64,000 nt of DNA. Origin: Glebionis coronaria (Eukaryota; Streptophyta; Magnoliopsida; Asterales; Asteraceae). How positions within the stretch are numbered: the first letter of the stretch is position 1; every line of letters begins with the position of its first letter. Positions 1 through 12,208 of the stretch are shown here, in pieces. Location of the stretch: the NCBI GenBank assembly GCA_025667525.1, contig CM046878.1, positions 510,950,274 to 511,014,273 on the forward strand, read 5' to 3'. The notes beneath the pieces are model-generated. The model was not told where the DNA came from and searched no databases. It saw nothing but the letters and a program-made list of their open reading frames with translations. Made by a program: the position numbers and the translations under genes.

Positions 1-495
1 GTTTAAAAATTTTGAAAAATACTTTTTTGCTTAATTAAGTTATTTTAGAGGTTTACAGACTTAAAAATCTTGGTTTGGACTTTTTATTGATTAATTTTGA
101 TTTTTAGGGCTTTAATTAGCATTAAAAAGTCATTATTTAAGTAAATAAAAGGTTTTTGCAAGTTTGGGTTTTTTGTAAACCCTTAGAATAATTTAGTGGA
201 TTTTTAGTGATTTTTGGTAATTTTTAAGAATAAATTTCTAATTTTACCCCTTTTTACGATTTTACGTCTTTTACGTCTTAGTATAGTTTTCCATTATCCG
301 TCTCCATTTTCCTTCTCTTCTTTGGTAATATTAATCACAAACTCTTAAACATTTCTTAACACAATACACTTTCCTCCTTGGGAAACTAACTTGTAACTTC
401 ACTTGGTTCATTAGTGTTTGGTTTTCCTAAACCCGCACTTAATACTTTCCCTATTTTTCCCTCTTTTCCTAAAGGGTGGTAAAAGCACTACATCA
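1..495 (+). repeat. 3' end of the Athila 5' LTR
   Basis: Aligns colinearly with 12411-12904 and ends ...CTACATCA directly before the primer-binding site. It holds the U5 end; U3 and the promoter lie outside the window. A 72-codon open frame at 418-636 starts on TTG, crosses the LTR/PBS boundary and has no family resemblance, so it is not annotated. Confidence 0.9.
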
Positions 496-498
496 TTT

Positions 499-516
499 TG
501 GCGCCGCTTCCAGGGA
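499..516 (+). other. Primer-binding site, tRNA-Asp type
   Basis: TGGCGCCGC...AGGGA starts three bases after the LTR end. Athila and Tat elements typically use the 3' end of tRNA-Asp (TGGCGCCGTTGCCGGGGA). This copy matches the first nine bases and then departs in the middle (CTTCCAGGGA). Confidence 0.8.
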
Positions 517-1243
517 GGCGTGTTGTGTTTTGAATTGGAAATTTTTGTTTTTATATTAGCCATAATAACTATTTGTATTAGTAGCACTCTACTAATACGT
601 ATTATCGGTTTTTGTTTTTTTTGTGAATATTATTAATATATTGTATACGTATCACAACAAATTAACAAATACTCCAAAAGCGAGAAAACGCAACCTTGAT
701 TTGGGAGTTCATTACCCAATCATTGTATTCGAATCTCAAACCAAAGAAAAAAGGCAAAAATAGATAAATACTTTCGTGAAGCTCGATTTTGAAAAATACA
801 AACTATAAGGTGGGTATAAGGCGGTTGTATTTCACGACCTAAAGGAAAAAGTCTCCTAAGTGTTTCGCGCCGCCTCGTTTCCTCCGCTTGCTTGTGCGTA
901 TTTTGAGATTGAAAGCTAATCGAGGGTTTTGCCGCCCAAAGTATTATTACATATCGTAAATATTTTCTTGGTTTCTATTGATTAAACCCTCTTAAACGTT
1001 TTGGTGTTCCACCAACGTTCTAAAGTCATCGAAGGCATTCACTTCACGTGATCGTTTTCATTCCTTGAGGCTCCTTTAATCACGAGGTTTGATTTGAGGA
1101 GAGATTTGTAGATTTTGGTCTACGTAATACACCACAAAAATCCAAAAAAATATAAAAACAATCAAAAACCCAAAAAAAATCAAAAAAAGTAAAAACACCC
1201 AAAAGAATCTTCTTTGCTTATCCCCACGTTGTACGTTACGTTT
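517..1243 (+). other. Athila untranslated leader
   Basis: About 730 bases between primer site and gag start. I see no supported ORF. It ends in an A-rich stretch (1133-1205) just before the gag ATG. Packaging signals would be expected here in a retroelement, but I cannot identify one. Confidence 0.6.
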
Positions 1244-3127
1244 ATGCTAACTCGCTCCAAAGCGAGACGTACATGTAAACGTCGAAACCGAAAGGAAGCA
1301 ACACCTACGCTTTCTAACGAAGAATCTCCCATTGACGAACCCATCTTAGAACAAGTAGTCACCATGGCTAATCGTACTATGATGGAGTTACTTCAAGCAC
1401 CCACCGAGGGTTATGGAGAGGTCATTGTGATTCCCGCAATCCTTGTGGAGAATTTCGAGGTCAAGACGGGTTTTTTGTCCATGATCCAAGCCAACAAGTT
1501 TCGTGGTGACGAGAAGGACAACCCCCACAATCACATCCGTCAATTCAATCGTCTTACCGCCACTTGCAAGTATAAGGACGTTTCTAACGACTCTATTTAG
1601 ATGATGCTTTTTCCGTATTCCTTAGCGGGGCCCGCAAAAATTTGGTTAGAGAAAGAGCCACCCAATTCTATATTGACGTGGAAGGATCTCGTTTCGAAGT
1701 TTGTGAACCAATTTTTCCCGCCCTCTAAGACTACTCATTTGAAAAACGAGATTTCAAAATTTTCACAAGAATTTAATGAGAGTTTTTCAACGGCTTGGAA
1801 TCATTTTAAAGAGATGTTACATGAGTGTCCTCATCACGGTTTTTCGGATTTGCACCAAATTGACACGTTTTACAATGTATTAAATGATCATGAACGTGAC
1901 TATCTAAATGCCGCCGCGGGTGGTAATTTTTTGTGTAAAACGGTTGAGGAAGCTTTGACGATAATTGAGAATAGGTCTAAGGTCTATAGTCCTCGTAACA
2001 CATCGAGTGTTGCCAAGGCATCTTTTACACCACCATCCTCATCTTCGTCTCGTACCATTGATGCTATGCAAATTGAGGCCAACTTGGAAAATAAGATTTT
2101 TGATAAGCTTAAGGGTTTGTTAGTTGAGTTTAGGGTTGGTGAGCAACCCGCTCCCGCTATGATCAAAGCGGTTGAGGTTTCGTGCATGTATTGTGGAGGA
2201 GGTCATGATTTTTCCGAGTGCATTACCAACGGTGGTAACACTTCGAGTGCCTTCGCGGCCATGGGAAACAAAAACCAAAACGTTCAAGTAACCCGCACTA
2301 ATCAATTGACTCCACCGGGTTTTGCTCCAAATCAAAATGCTAATAACAACTATCGCAACAATCAAGTAGGCTATCAAAGGAACAATTACAAGGGTAACAA
2401 TTTTGGGAACCAAGGGGCTAACAATCATGTTCAAAACAAGGATTTGAAAAACAACAAAAAAAGTTTGCAAAACTTAAAAGATCTTCGAAATGAATTTGTT
2501 GAATATGCTAATGGGAATGATGCTAGGTTTGATAATATTCAAAGGGAGATAATTAGTTTGAGATCCGAGTTTAAGTACGATTTGAAAAAGGAGTTAAAAA
2601 CCGAGCTTGCAAATGAACTTAAGATTCACACAAACAAGATGGAGAGTAATGTGACTAGGCTACAACAAAACCAACAAAAGATGGAACAAGGTCAACATGA
2701 GATAAAACAAGAGATGCTTAAGGCCGATAAGAGGCAATCTATGTTTGAGGATAAAATATCATCCATGTTTGAAGCTATAATGTGCAAGCCGTCTTTGAGT
2801 GGTTTACCTAGTAACACCGTGTCGAATCCTAAGGGAGAGATGAAAGTTATTACTACACGTAGTGGGAAAACTCTCAATGAGCCGATTCCTCAACCAATTG
2901 CTCCTACGAAGGAGCCAATTAAGGAAGAACCCGAGGTGATGGTTGAAAAGGAGCATATCTCAATCCCACGAAGTACGGCTCATACCACACCTACGGTTGA
3001 CCCTTTACTAACAAAGGAACCCGAGATTCCTAAGGCTATGCCTATGCACCACCCAACACCACCCACTTCCTTTGAATCATCAAAGTCTTTACCAACACCT
3101 CCTTTGCCTTACCCTTCGAGACTATGA
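1244..3127 (+). pseudogene. gag: Athila gag polyprotein, interrupted by stops
   Basis: Capsid/nucleocapsid precursor of the retrotransposon. The first in-frame ATG is at 1244 and opens with a basic N-terminus (LTRSKARRTCKRRNRK). A retrotransposon gag core follows at about residues 85-245 (FRGDEKDNPHNHI ... AAAGGNF). A short zinc knuckle of CX2CX3HX4C form (CMYCGGGHDFSEC) lies near residue 314. A lysine/glutamine-rich, heptad-like coiled-coil stretch is at about residues 400-510, followed by the TTRSGK motif and a proline-rich tail ending PYPSRL. An in-frame TAG at 1598-1600 falls inside the core, and a TGA at 3125-3127 separates gag from protease in the same frame. Both are nonsense changes without a frame change. 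Antisense open frames over this region are shadows. Confidence 0.88.
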
Positions 3128-3136
3128 AAGGAAAAG

Positions 3137-3601
3137 ATGCAAGAACGAAGAAATTACCAATTTGAGCTCTTTATCAAAATGTTTCGTGACTTGCACTTTA
3201 ACATAAGTTTCGCCGACGCACTAATCATTATGCCTAGGTTTGCCGCCAACTTTAAGAGTATGTTGAATGACAAGGAGAAATTACAAAAATTGTCTAGTGG
3301 TTCATCAGTTTATCTTAACCGTATACCTCAAAAGGTCGGTGACCCCGGTAAATTTTTGATTCCATGTGCTATTCAAGATATGGAAGAATGCTATGCCTTG
3401 GCCGATCTTGGTGCTAGCATTAATTTTATGCCTCTTTCAATCTTGAAGATGCTCAATCTTCCTAATCTTACTCCTTCACAAATGTCTATTGAGATGGCCG
3501 ATCATTCTACGATCCCCGCATGTGGGGTGGCCGAAGATGTTTTTGTGAAAGTGGGAAAATTCTACTATGTTCCACGTTTATTCCATTGCTTCCATGAATG
3601 A
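3137..3601 (+). pseudogene. Athila aspartic protease, 3' half deleted
   Basis: Continues the gag frame after the TGA at 3125. It opens with a conserved helix-rich linker (RNYQFELFIKMFRDLHFNISFADAL). The retropepsin-like active-site region is ALADLGASINFMPLS near 3395-3440, with the catalytic aspartate kept in DLGAS. After VGKFYYV (about 3565) the frame is lost. The usual ILGRP flap/second motif of this family is absent, consistent with an internal deletion near 3560-3600. The frame then changes into the downstream linker. Probably non-functional. Confidence 0.8.
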
Positions 3602-4171
3602 CTAACATTGACATGATTGATGTCGTTTGTGAGGAATATGCACAAGAAATCTTAGGTTTTGTTGATGAAGAAAGTTGTGGCAATCCCACAATGCTTGATC
3701 CAATCATTGATAACTCGACACCTTCTTTCACTCCATTTGAGGGAGGTGGTTTCACGTTGGAGGAATACGATGTTCCACGTACGTGCAACAAAGACCTCGA
3801 TGACGATGAGGACTTCTCGATTATCAAAGATTTTCTAAATGATTTCCCATTTCCTCCGCCGGTGGAGGTTATGACTCTTGAGCCTACATCTTCAATCGAG
3901 GAACCACCAACCCTAGAATTGAAAGAGATTCCCCCACACCTTGAATATGTATTCTTGGGTGAAAACGATAAGTTGCTGGTTATTATTGCAAAGGATCGTT
4001 CCAATGACGAAAAAACCGCACTTATCGAGGTTCTAAAAACTCACCAAGGGGTAATTGCGTGGAAATTATCCGACATTAAGGGGATCGATCCCAAGTTTTG
4101 TACCCATAAAGTCTTAATGGAGGAAGACTACAAGCCCGCAATTCAATGCCAACGTAAGGGTAAACCTAAAA
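3598..4171 (+). pseudogene. Athila protease-RT linker and RT N-terminus, frameshifted
   Basis: Open in frame 1, whereas gag and the rest of pol are in frame 2. It encodes an acidic linker (DVVCEEYAQEILGF, then DDDEDFSI) and the conserved stretch that precedes Athila RT (LPPHLEY-like PPHLEYVFLGENDKL, IAWKLSDIKGIDPKFCTH). The frame returns to that of pol at about 4150-4171, so two compensating length changes flank this block. There is no separate gene here; it is the middle of a single pol reading frame. Confidence 0.78.
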
Positions 4172-6829
4172 ATTCATGACGTCATTAAAAAGGAAGTTTT
4201 AAAACTACTAGACGCGGGATTGATTTACCCTATATCCGATAGCCCTTGGGTGAGTCCCATTCATTGTGTACCTAAAAAGGGAGGGATGACCATTTTGCCC
4301 AACGATGACAACGAGTTAGTCCCCACTAGACTTGTGACCGGTGGGAGGGTGTGCATTGACTATCTCATGTTAAATGACGCCACTCGTAAAGACCATTTTC
4401 CCTTGCCCTTCATGGATCAAATGTTGGAGCGTCTTGCGGGAAATGACTTTTATTGTTTCTTAGATGGTTTTTCCGGTTACTTCCAAATCCCCATCGTTCC
4501 TCTTGATCAAGAAAAAACTACGTTTACCTGTCCATATAGAACGTTTGCCTATCGTAGAATGCCATTCGGACTTTGCAATGCACCGAGAACTTTCCAACGG
4601 TGCATGATGGCTATTTTTCATGATATGATCGAGAAGACGATGGAAGTCTGCATGGATGACTTTTCTGTATTTGGCAATCCGTTCACTTCGTGCTTAGGAA
4701 ACCTTGAGAGGATGTTACGACGTTGTAAGGAGACGAACTTAGTGCTTAATGGGGGAAAATGTCATTTCATGGTTAGACAGGGGATCATTTTAGGGCACAA
4801 AGTATCCAAAGCGGGGATTAAGGTAGACAAAGCTAAGATAGACGTCATCAACAAATTACCTCTTCCCAAAACTGTTAAGGGAGTTAGGAGTTTCCTAGGC
4901 CACGCGGGCTTTTATCGTCGCTTCATCAAGGATTTTTCAAAAATCTCTCGACCTAACACACATCTTCTTGAAAAATATGCTCCTTTCGTTTTTAGCGAAG
5001 ATTGTGTACGAGCCTTTGAAATCCTTAAGAGGAAACTTACCGAAGCTCCCATTCTTTTTGCCCCAAATTGGGACCTCCCCTTTGAGCTCAAGTGTGATGC
5101 TAGCGATTATGCTATTGGGGCCGTTTTGGGGCAACGTCATGAAAAGCACTTCTTGCCTATCCACTATGCTAGCAAGATGATGACCGAGGCTCAACTTAAA
5201 TATACCACAACCGAGAAGGAATTCCTGGCCGTGGTATATGCATTTGAGAAATTTCAACCTTATCTCGTCTTGACTATAAGCATAGTGTATACGGACCACT
5301 CGGCTATAAAGTATCTCATGGCTAAACAAGATGCGAAGCCGAGATTACTTCGTTGGATGCTCCTCCTACAAGAATTTGATGTCACCATTCTTGAAAAAAA
5401 AGGAGCCGAGAATCTAGCGGCCGATCATCTTTCTCGTTTGGAAGATCCTCACCAAAGTGTCCTCGAGAACAAGGAAATCAATGAATCATTCCCTCTCGAA
5501 GCACTTGGTGTAGTAAATTCTAAGGTTGATCCATCTACCCCATGGTTTGCGGACATCGCAAATTATCATGCGGGTAACTTCATCATTAAGGGTATGACGA
5601 CACAACAAAAACGAAAATTCTTTCGTGACGTCAAGTTCTACTTTTGGGACGACCCTTATCTATTTCGGACTTGTGCGGATCAAATAATTCGACGTTGTGT
5701 ATTTGGAACCGAAGCTTCTAACATCCTTAGAGCTTGTCACGAGGGACCCACGGGTGGTCACCATGGTGCTAATCTCACGGCTAAGAAAGTTTTTGATGCC
5801 GGTTTCTTTTGGCCAACTATTTACCGAGACGCGCACGAACTTATCAAGTCGTGTGATGCATGCCAACGTCAAGGAAACTCCTCACAAAAGGATGAAATGC
5901 CACAAAATATAATCCAAGTTTGTGAGATCTTTGACGTTTGGGGTATTAATTTTATGGGGCCGTTCCCATCGTCTCGTGGTAATAAGTACATTCTCGTGGC
6001 CGTTGACTACCTATCTAAGTGGGTTGAAGCCAAGGCTTTGCGCACCAATGATGCTCGTGTGGTAGTCAAGTTTCTAAAACAATTTTTCTCTCGGTTTGGA
6101 ACCCCTCGTGCTATCATAAGCGATCGTGGATCCCATTTTTGCAATGACCAATTTGAAAAGGTTCTTAAGAAATATGGGGTTACACATCGTCTTTATACGG
6201 CTTACCACCCCCAAACAAGTGGGCAAGTCGAGGTTTCAAACCGAGCTTTGAAAAGGATCTTGGAAAGATCCATTGGTGAAAACCGACAATCTTGGTCGGA
6301 TAAGTTAGATGATGCTTTATGGGCCTTTTGTACCGCTTACAAGAAACCCAATGGGTGCACTCCGTATAAGCTTGTGTATGGAAAAAATTGCCATCTACCA
6401 ATTGAGCTCGAACACAAAGCTTATTGGGCCCTAAAGCATGCTAATTTTGATTTGAGGACCGTGGGGGATCATAGTAAAATACAACTTAATGAATTGGATG
6501 AGCTAAGAGACATTGCTTATGAAAATTCATTAATCTTCAAAGAAAAGACTAAGAAGTTTCAGGATTCAAAAGTTAAAAACCAGGTTTTTAACGTTGGGGA
6601 TCAAGTGTTGCTTTTTAACTCACGTTTGAAGATATTTTCCAGGAAATTGAAATCCCGTTGGTCCGGTCCATTCACCGTCTCACAAGTTTTTCTTTATGGG
6701 ACCATCGAGCTAGCTCAAAATGATGGTCCTAACTTCAAGGTGAATGGACATAGGCTCGAGCACTACTTTGGTGGGAAAGTCCCTTCTTTGGACGACCTCG
6801 GCCAAGTCACCTTCCCCAATGATAACTAG
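4172..6829 (+). pseudogene. pol: Athila RT-RNase H-integrase, integrase catalytic Asp replaced
   Basis: Open for about 885 codons. Residue numbers count from 4220. RT palm: [21 protein letters not shown], and the catalytic pair in CMDDFSVFG (D146, D147). RNase H follows with candidate acidic residues D293 ([12 protein letters not shown]), E332 (TTEKEF), D359 (YTDHSA) and D402 (ADHLSRL). Integrase has an HHCC-type finger (HEGPTGGHH ... CDACQRQ). The core shows D635 (IISDRG) and E671 (GQVEVSNR), but the first core aspartate position reads GINFMGPF, so residue 577 is Asn (codon 5948-5950). Loss of that residue should abolish strand transfer if the alignment is right. A C-terminal SH3-like segment ends [20 protein letters not shown]. 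No chromodomain or env-like ORF follows. Confidence 0.9.
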
Positions 6830-8609
6830 TATTGAGGGGATCGAGTCGAGCTCATGAATCGGTTATCAAAAAAGAGGTACCTCGTGGGGAGATCCCATGT
6901 CTATCCATGTACATATTATTGCTTTCTAATGTAGTAACGAGAGGGGATTTATGCCCTTCCAACCTTTGTTCTGTGGTTGTTTGTGACTTGTGGCTATTAG
7001 GCCATCATCATCATTCACGATTCAAGCCTCTCGTGTTCGTTTCACATGAGCCTTGATCGTTTGCTTTGAAGACATTCTCAATATCCACATGATGTATCAT
7101 TTATCGTTCTAACCTTAGGTTTTTAGCACAATTCATAAACGGCTTTAAATTTAACGGTTCCACCTTTTCCATGCTAGACTAAGCATTCGACTACGTCTCT
7201 AGTATGGGGGTTTCCAGCCCTTAGACTCGAAACGTTTAGGACAATGTTTAACTTTAGTATGGGGGTGAATAGATACTTTTCCTTGCTTACGCCCTCGTGA
7301 ACTCCAAAATTTTTGTTTTTGTCTCTCTTTTTGTTGCAAAATAAGGCTAAAAATGGCCAAATTTAAAAAATTTCTCATGTTTTTTTAAGTGTTAGTAACA
7401 CGAATGTAGATTTTCCGATGGCGAGAATAAGAGTAATTTTTGACTCGTCCGTGCGTGTTGAGCGCTTAGCTTCGATTCCTTAACTTTTTAAGGATAAGTC
7501 TCTTAAATGAGGACGAGAAATGATAGCGTTATTATAAGTCTCGTAATCTTTCACGATCTTATGTGTAGTAATTATTACTTATTCTCCCCACACTTGTATA
7601 TATATAAATTGCTAATATATATTGAATTAGCAGTTTAGTCTCTATTGTTGGTTTCTAGTTTGTTTTGGTAGCTTCCATGTAATTAAATTAGGAAGAAATT
7701 TAGGATTCGCCAGCGTCACGGTTTTGAAGTATTGGCACCCGAATAAACAAAGGTTTTACCCAATAATAAGATTTCAAGTGCTCACCTAAATCAAGCAAAA
7801 ATTTGAAGCTCCCAAAAGCTGAAAAATCTATGCAAAGTTGAAAGTGAATCAAGCCTTAATCTTTGAAACCTTAAAGATCCAAAATTCGCCTTAGCGTGAG
7901 GATATACGTCAAGTCACAATAAAACCACCGATGATGGTGGATAATAAAAGACAAGGGCAAGACCAAAGTCATAATAAAAGCTTCATGGCAAAGTTGAATA
8001 AAAGATGGAGGTAAACCAAGATAATAAAACCACCGATAATGAGGCAGATAATAAAATTCATGGTAATAAGTCTCATGTTCAAAACCGTTCTAAAACCGTG
8101 TTTATCAATCCACTTTGTTGACTTAATTTTTTTACATCATTGTCTATTAAGGTGAATTATTAATTTGATGATTTAGGTTACACCGTTAAGACTCTATTTT
8201 TGGATCTAATCTCTATTCACGCATAAGTCAAACAATGTATCATCATGATCATTCAAAGACAAAATAAAATATAAGAGATACCAATTAGGAATAAGGGGGA
8301 TTAGGTACATAATTAACACTCATGAGTAATGATTGTGTTGCTAACTTACGATAACAATGATCTCGTTACACGCTTAGCATGGAATTGGGTGAAAATCGAG
8401 GACGATGAATTTATCTCTGTGAGGCACTTACATGTTCTTATTTAATGAACCTAAATGTCCCATTTTGCGATGAAAATCATACATCATGTCTAAAACACAA
8501 AGTAGTAGTAATGTAGCTAGTTTACCTTTGAATAAAAGTGCATAAAATGGAATTTTGGAGTTGCGTAGATACTTTATTCTAGCATTACGTAGGGGCACGA
8601 CAATGGTTT
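6830..8609 (+). other. Athila 3' untranslated internal region
   Basis: No supported ORF in 1.78 kb. Athila elements often carry an env-like or extra ORF here, but none is visible. It begins with a degenerate hairpin (6843-6860, GAGTCGAGCTCATGAATC) that also occurs after the coding regions of X and Y. At 7231-7248 is AACGTTTAGGACAATGTT, followed by TTTAGTATGGGGG, matching the 'CATTGAGGACAATG then G-run' block of X and Y. From 7920 to 8060 ATAATAAAA and ACCACCGAT phrases recur. Confidence 0.6.
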
Positions 8610-8621
8610 AGTATGGGAGAG
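8610..8621 (+). other. Athila polypurine tract
   Basis: AGTATGGGAGAG lies immediately before TGATGAGACT, the start of the 3' LTR. Plus-strand priming is expected from here. Confidence 0.75.
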
Positions 8622-8869
8622 TGATGAGACTGCTTTTGTACATGGTCTCATCGTTCGTTTTGGGCTTTAAATGCATAAAACATCATCACATAGACCATAT
8701 ATATGCTTGTATTTGTTGCTTGTGTATTTTAGGTAGGGATATTGAGAAAACAACAAAAGATCACAAGAATCATACAAAAACGAACACGGGAAACGAAGAC
8801 GCACAATGAACCAAGCCCTAATGAAGAATTTCCCAAAAAACCCTTGAGGATTAGGAGTTTGTGCAAGAA

Positions 8870-9185
8870 GGGTCCTCCAATGTTGATGAATTGACACTTT
8901 AAACCGTTGTATATTCATAATTACAAGTTTGGTCCCTAAAGTTTGTCAAAATTACCAAAAAGGGCCCTCCACTTTGAAGAATTGGCAACCTTAGTCCCTC
9001 AACAAAGCTAAAATATCAACCATTTTCATCCACAAGTCAAATATATAATTAAGTCCTTCAAAGTACAAGAAAATACATGATTGGTCCTTTGAAAATATCA
9101 AAATTACAAAAAGGACCCTTGACTTTCAACATTTGGCAAGAATGGTCCCTAAAAATGAAGACTTGGCAGTTTTAGTCCTCCAAGA
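8870..9185 (+). repeat. Degenerate GGTCC/GGGCCC phrase repeats in Athila U3
   Basis: Phrases such as GGGTCCTCC, TTTGGTCCCTAAAG, GGGCCCTCC, TTAGTCCCTC, TTGGTCCTTTG and ATGGTCCCTAAAA recur every 30-60 bases between AT-rich spacers containing CAAAATTAC. The order is regular but the units are diverged. A similar phrase set is found in the unrelated Tekay LTR. Confidence 0.6.
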
Positions 9186-9967
9186 TGTCAATCATACAAG
9201 TCAAGACCATGAACAAACAACAAAATGCCAAAAAATCTTTCAAAAATCACAAAATGGCAAGAAATACCCCTGAAAAGACTTTGGAAAAGTATTTGGGGCA
9301 AAAGTGTGAAAAGTAAAACTTCACTTTCAAAGGAAATCTGGTTTTTAAGGAAAAGATGGAATGGCAAGTTCGTCAAAGATAAGGGTTTAATACTGGCAGA
9401 CAGCCAATCAAACCTAGGCCAACCAGAGAATGCCACCTGTCCCACTCACTCCTCTCCTCCAATCACACTCCACCAATTTGCCACCTCAACCATCCACTCA
9501 CCCGGGTTTATACTTAATTAATCCTTGGCGCCATTAACATCTTTTTAAATCTTAATTAACCCAAAACGGACTAAACTAAGCAACTATTCACTCCAAGAAC
9601 ACAATTAGGTTTTCTTAATTCTGTTGAAATTAGGCCCTAAGATTGTGTAGATTAGTGATTAAGCATGCCTTAATCATAACCCAACGTTAAAAATGGACAC
9701 CTCATTACCCCTTTATCCCTCACGTGATTCCCCTGCTACAACAAAGAAGAAGCTGCCAAAATTGCGACAGCCATCCAACGGGCTTAATTCTAGCTTGCAT
9801 CTTAAGCTTGTTACACACCTTTGGATCAACTTTTCACTTGCCAGCTCCCACATAAATCCAATTCAGTCACATGATTCTACAAAAAAGGACAAAGACTCCA
9901 AGGGCAATATTGGACTTCTATAGCCATTAGGGTTTCGTTTTTAGCATCCCTAGATCATTTGTATGCC

Positions 9968-9975
9968 TATATAAA
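9968..9975 (+). promoter_or_regulatory. TATA box of the Athila LTR promoter
   Basis: TATATAAA within CCTATATAAAGGC. Transcription would be expected to start about 30 bases downstream, near 10000. It is the best TATA box in the LTR by inspection. Confidence 0.6.
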
Positions 9976-12050
9976 GGCTTTAGTTCATTACATTGTATCT
10001 TGCTTTTTGAATTTTCCTTGGTTCACAAATCTGTAAATCATATATTCTATTAATGAAATGTGTTTGAATTTGATGAAGAAAGTTCAATTGCCAATCCTTA
10101 TTACTGCTTGTTATTGTTCTTAGTTTGTTATTCTTGAATCTTAAACCTGTTTTCAAAAGGGAGGTTGCAAAAGTTTGTAATTTTTCCATTATTCTTGATA
10201 TTCTGCTAAGTTCTTGGTACACCTTGGAGTTCTTAGGATATAAGGCTGGTCTATACAACCTGATATTGTGATATCAAGGTGTTGTGAAGCTTATAACTTG
10301 GGGATAATCAAGTGTGGAGTACAAGAGTTGCATTAATCAAGGTTTGTCAATTTTTCTGTTTTGAATATTGTGCTCTTAACTCTGTTGAATCTTAGCAGGG
10401 TTGTTGTTGGAAGCTTGTGCTTGTTCTAGCTAGCACATAAGCTCTAAAAATCGTGGGTGTTGATTTACATCCATGAGGTTTGTCTTAAAACCCTAAAAAT
10501 CTGTCAAAAGTTAATTTTTGTTGGTTTTGTGTGCAACTTGAGTTCTTGTGGATATTGTGGCTTAATATTGCTTGAATCTGGTTATCTCATGTGTGTATGT
10601 GTTTGATTGTGCTTGGGTAGTGTTAGAACACACTTATACTTTGTTAATTCAAGATTAAAAAAGATAAGGGGGTGTTTGGGTCTACCTGTTTAAGATCATA
10701 GAGTGTTATTGTGTTATTGGAAAGTGTTGTTTGTGTTTGGTATCTGTTATATGCTTGTAATAGACCATAAACCTGCAAGAAATTGGACTTGAACACTTGA
10801 ATCACAGATTGTGCTATAAAAACTTGAATTTTCACTGATTTGACCTAGGATCTTGGGACACTTAGGGTGTATGCATGCTTAGGTCTAAAGGTGCTTAAAA
10901 CAAAGTTATTATAACCTGTTTGAAAGATTTGAGTGATTGAATTTGGATCTTGTGCCAAGTATATCAGCAAGAACACCTTTGGCCAATTTTTGAACATCAG
11001 TGAAGTTCATATGCTTGAATATTGTTATAATCTTGTTGCCAATACATGAAACCTGTTTAAACTTGTTCATCTAAGTTTATTATAGATTGTGTGTTGATTT
11101 GGTGCAATTTGGTTAGCTTATTCTTGCTAAAACATCTTTTGGTCATATCTGCTATACTTGTTCATAATTTGTCCAGATCTGGTGATGTTTTGATTAAACT
11201 GTACAAATTGGCTTGTTTAATTTGTGATTTCTTTGTTGTATATGACTCCTTTTGATCCACTGATCAACTGGGTGCCTTTGTGTAACTTGAATCTCCAAAA
11301 AAGTCACTAAAGACAAAAAGTCAAGAAAGTCAAGCAGGGGGGAAAGTTCCCACTGCTTAACCACCAAAACATACCACTGCTAGTGTAAAATTGAGGTCAG
11401 CTTATTAATAAGCTAAATTAGCTTATTCAAACGGGCAACAACTTGTTTTTTCTAATAGGTCTTCATCATTTGACCCATTTGACTAGATTGGAGCTTATTG
11501 GACTTTGACTTTGACTTTTTGCTAGAAAACCAACTTATTTGACTTTTTTAGAATAGCTTATTGACTTTTCCAGCTTATTGAGTGCTTATTTTTGAAAGAT
11601 TTTTGGTTTTTAAGCTTAATTAAGTCATTTGTAATCCAAAGCAATTTGAATCAGCTCTTGAAATAGCCTAGAACTCGAAAAGGACTATTTTGTCGTTTTG
11701 TGAAGATAGCTTTTAGCTTATTCAGGCTTATTTATTGGACTTTTTTCAAATTTCTTTTTACAAACAGCTTAATTAGGTCAAGAGAAGCTTGTGTGTCAAA
11801 TTTTAGCTTATGGCATTAGCTTATGGCTTAATGGACCAAAAAGCCTATTAAGAATAAGTTGTTGACCATAAGTTAGCTTATTTCACATTTTCAGCTCTTG
11901 GGCCTTTGGAAAAAGTTGTTTAAAATAAAATTTTGAGTCAGATAGGAGTTTTTGGGCTAAATTTGGCAACATTTTTCTTATTGGGCCAAAACTAAGCCCA
12001 TTAAGGATTCTGTTTGGATTTTAGCCGATTTCTAGGCCCATTAAGGGTAT

Positions 12051-12208
12051 TTAGGTAATTTCAAGTTCATTTATGTATTATTTAGGTTAAAATAAGCTAG
12101 TTTGCAACTTTTTAGATTTTTTAGGATTTTTAGGTAATTTCAAGTTCATTTATGTATAATTTAGGTTAAAATAAGCTAGTTTGCAACTTTTTAGATTTTT
12201 TAGGATTT
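12051..12208 (+). repeat. 79-bp tandem duplication in Athila LTR
   Basis: The block starting TTAGGTAATTTCAAGTTC at 12051 is repeated at 12130 with almost no change, through TTTGCAACTTTTTAGATTTT. Confidence 0.85.

Noticed and set aside
418..636. Small frame across LTR end and primer site (and its partner at 12827)
   Set aside because: Starts on TTG, low complexity, hydrophobic by AT-rich composition, and the 12827 copy diverges at the LTR end.
3507..4004. 165-codon antisense frame over Athila pro/linker
   Set aside because: Shadow of the sense coding sequence, which has clear family motifs.
6830..8609. Envelope-like ORF of Athila
   Set aside because: Only short frames; no signal peptide, transmembrane pair or similarity seen.
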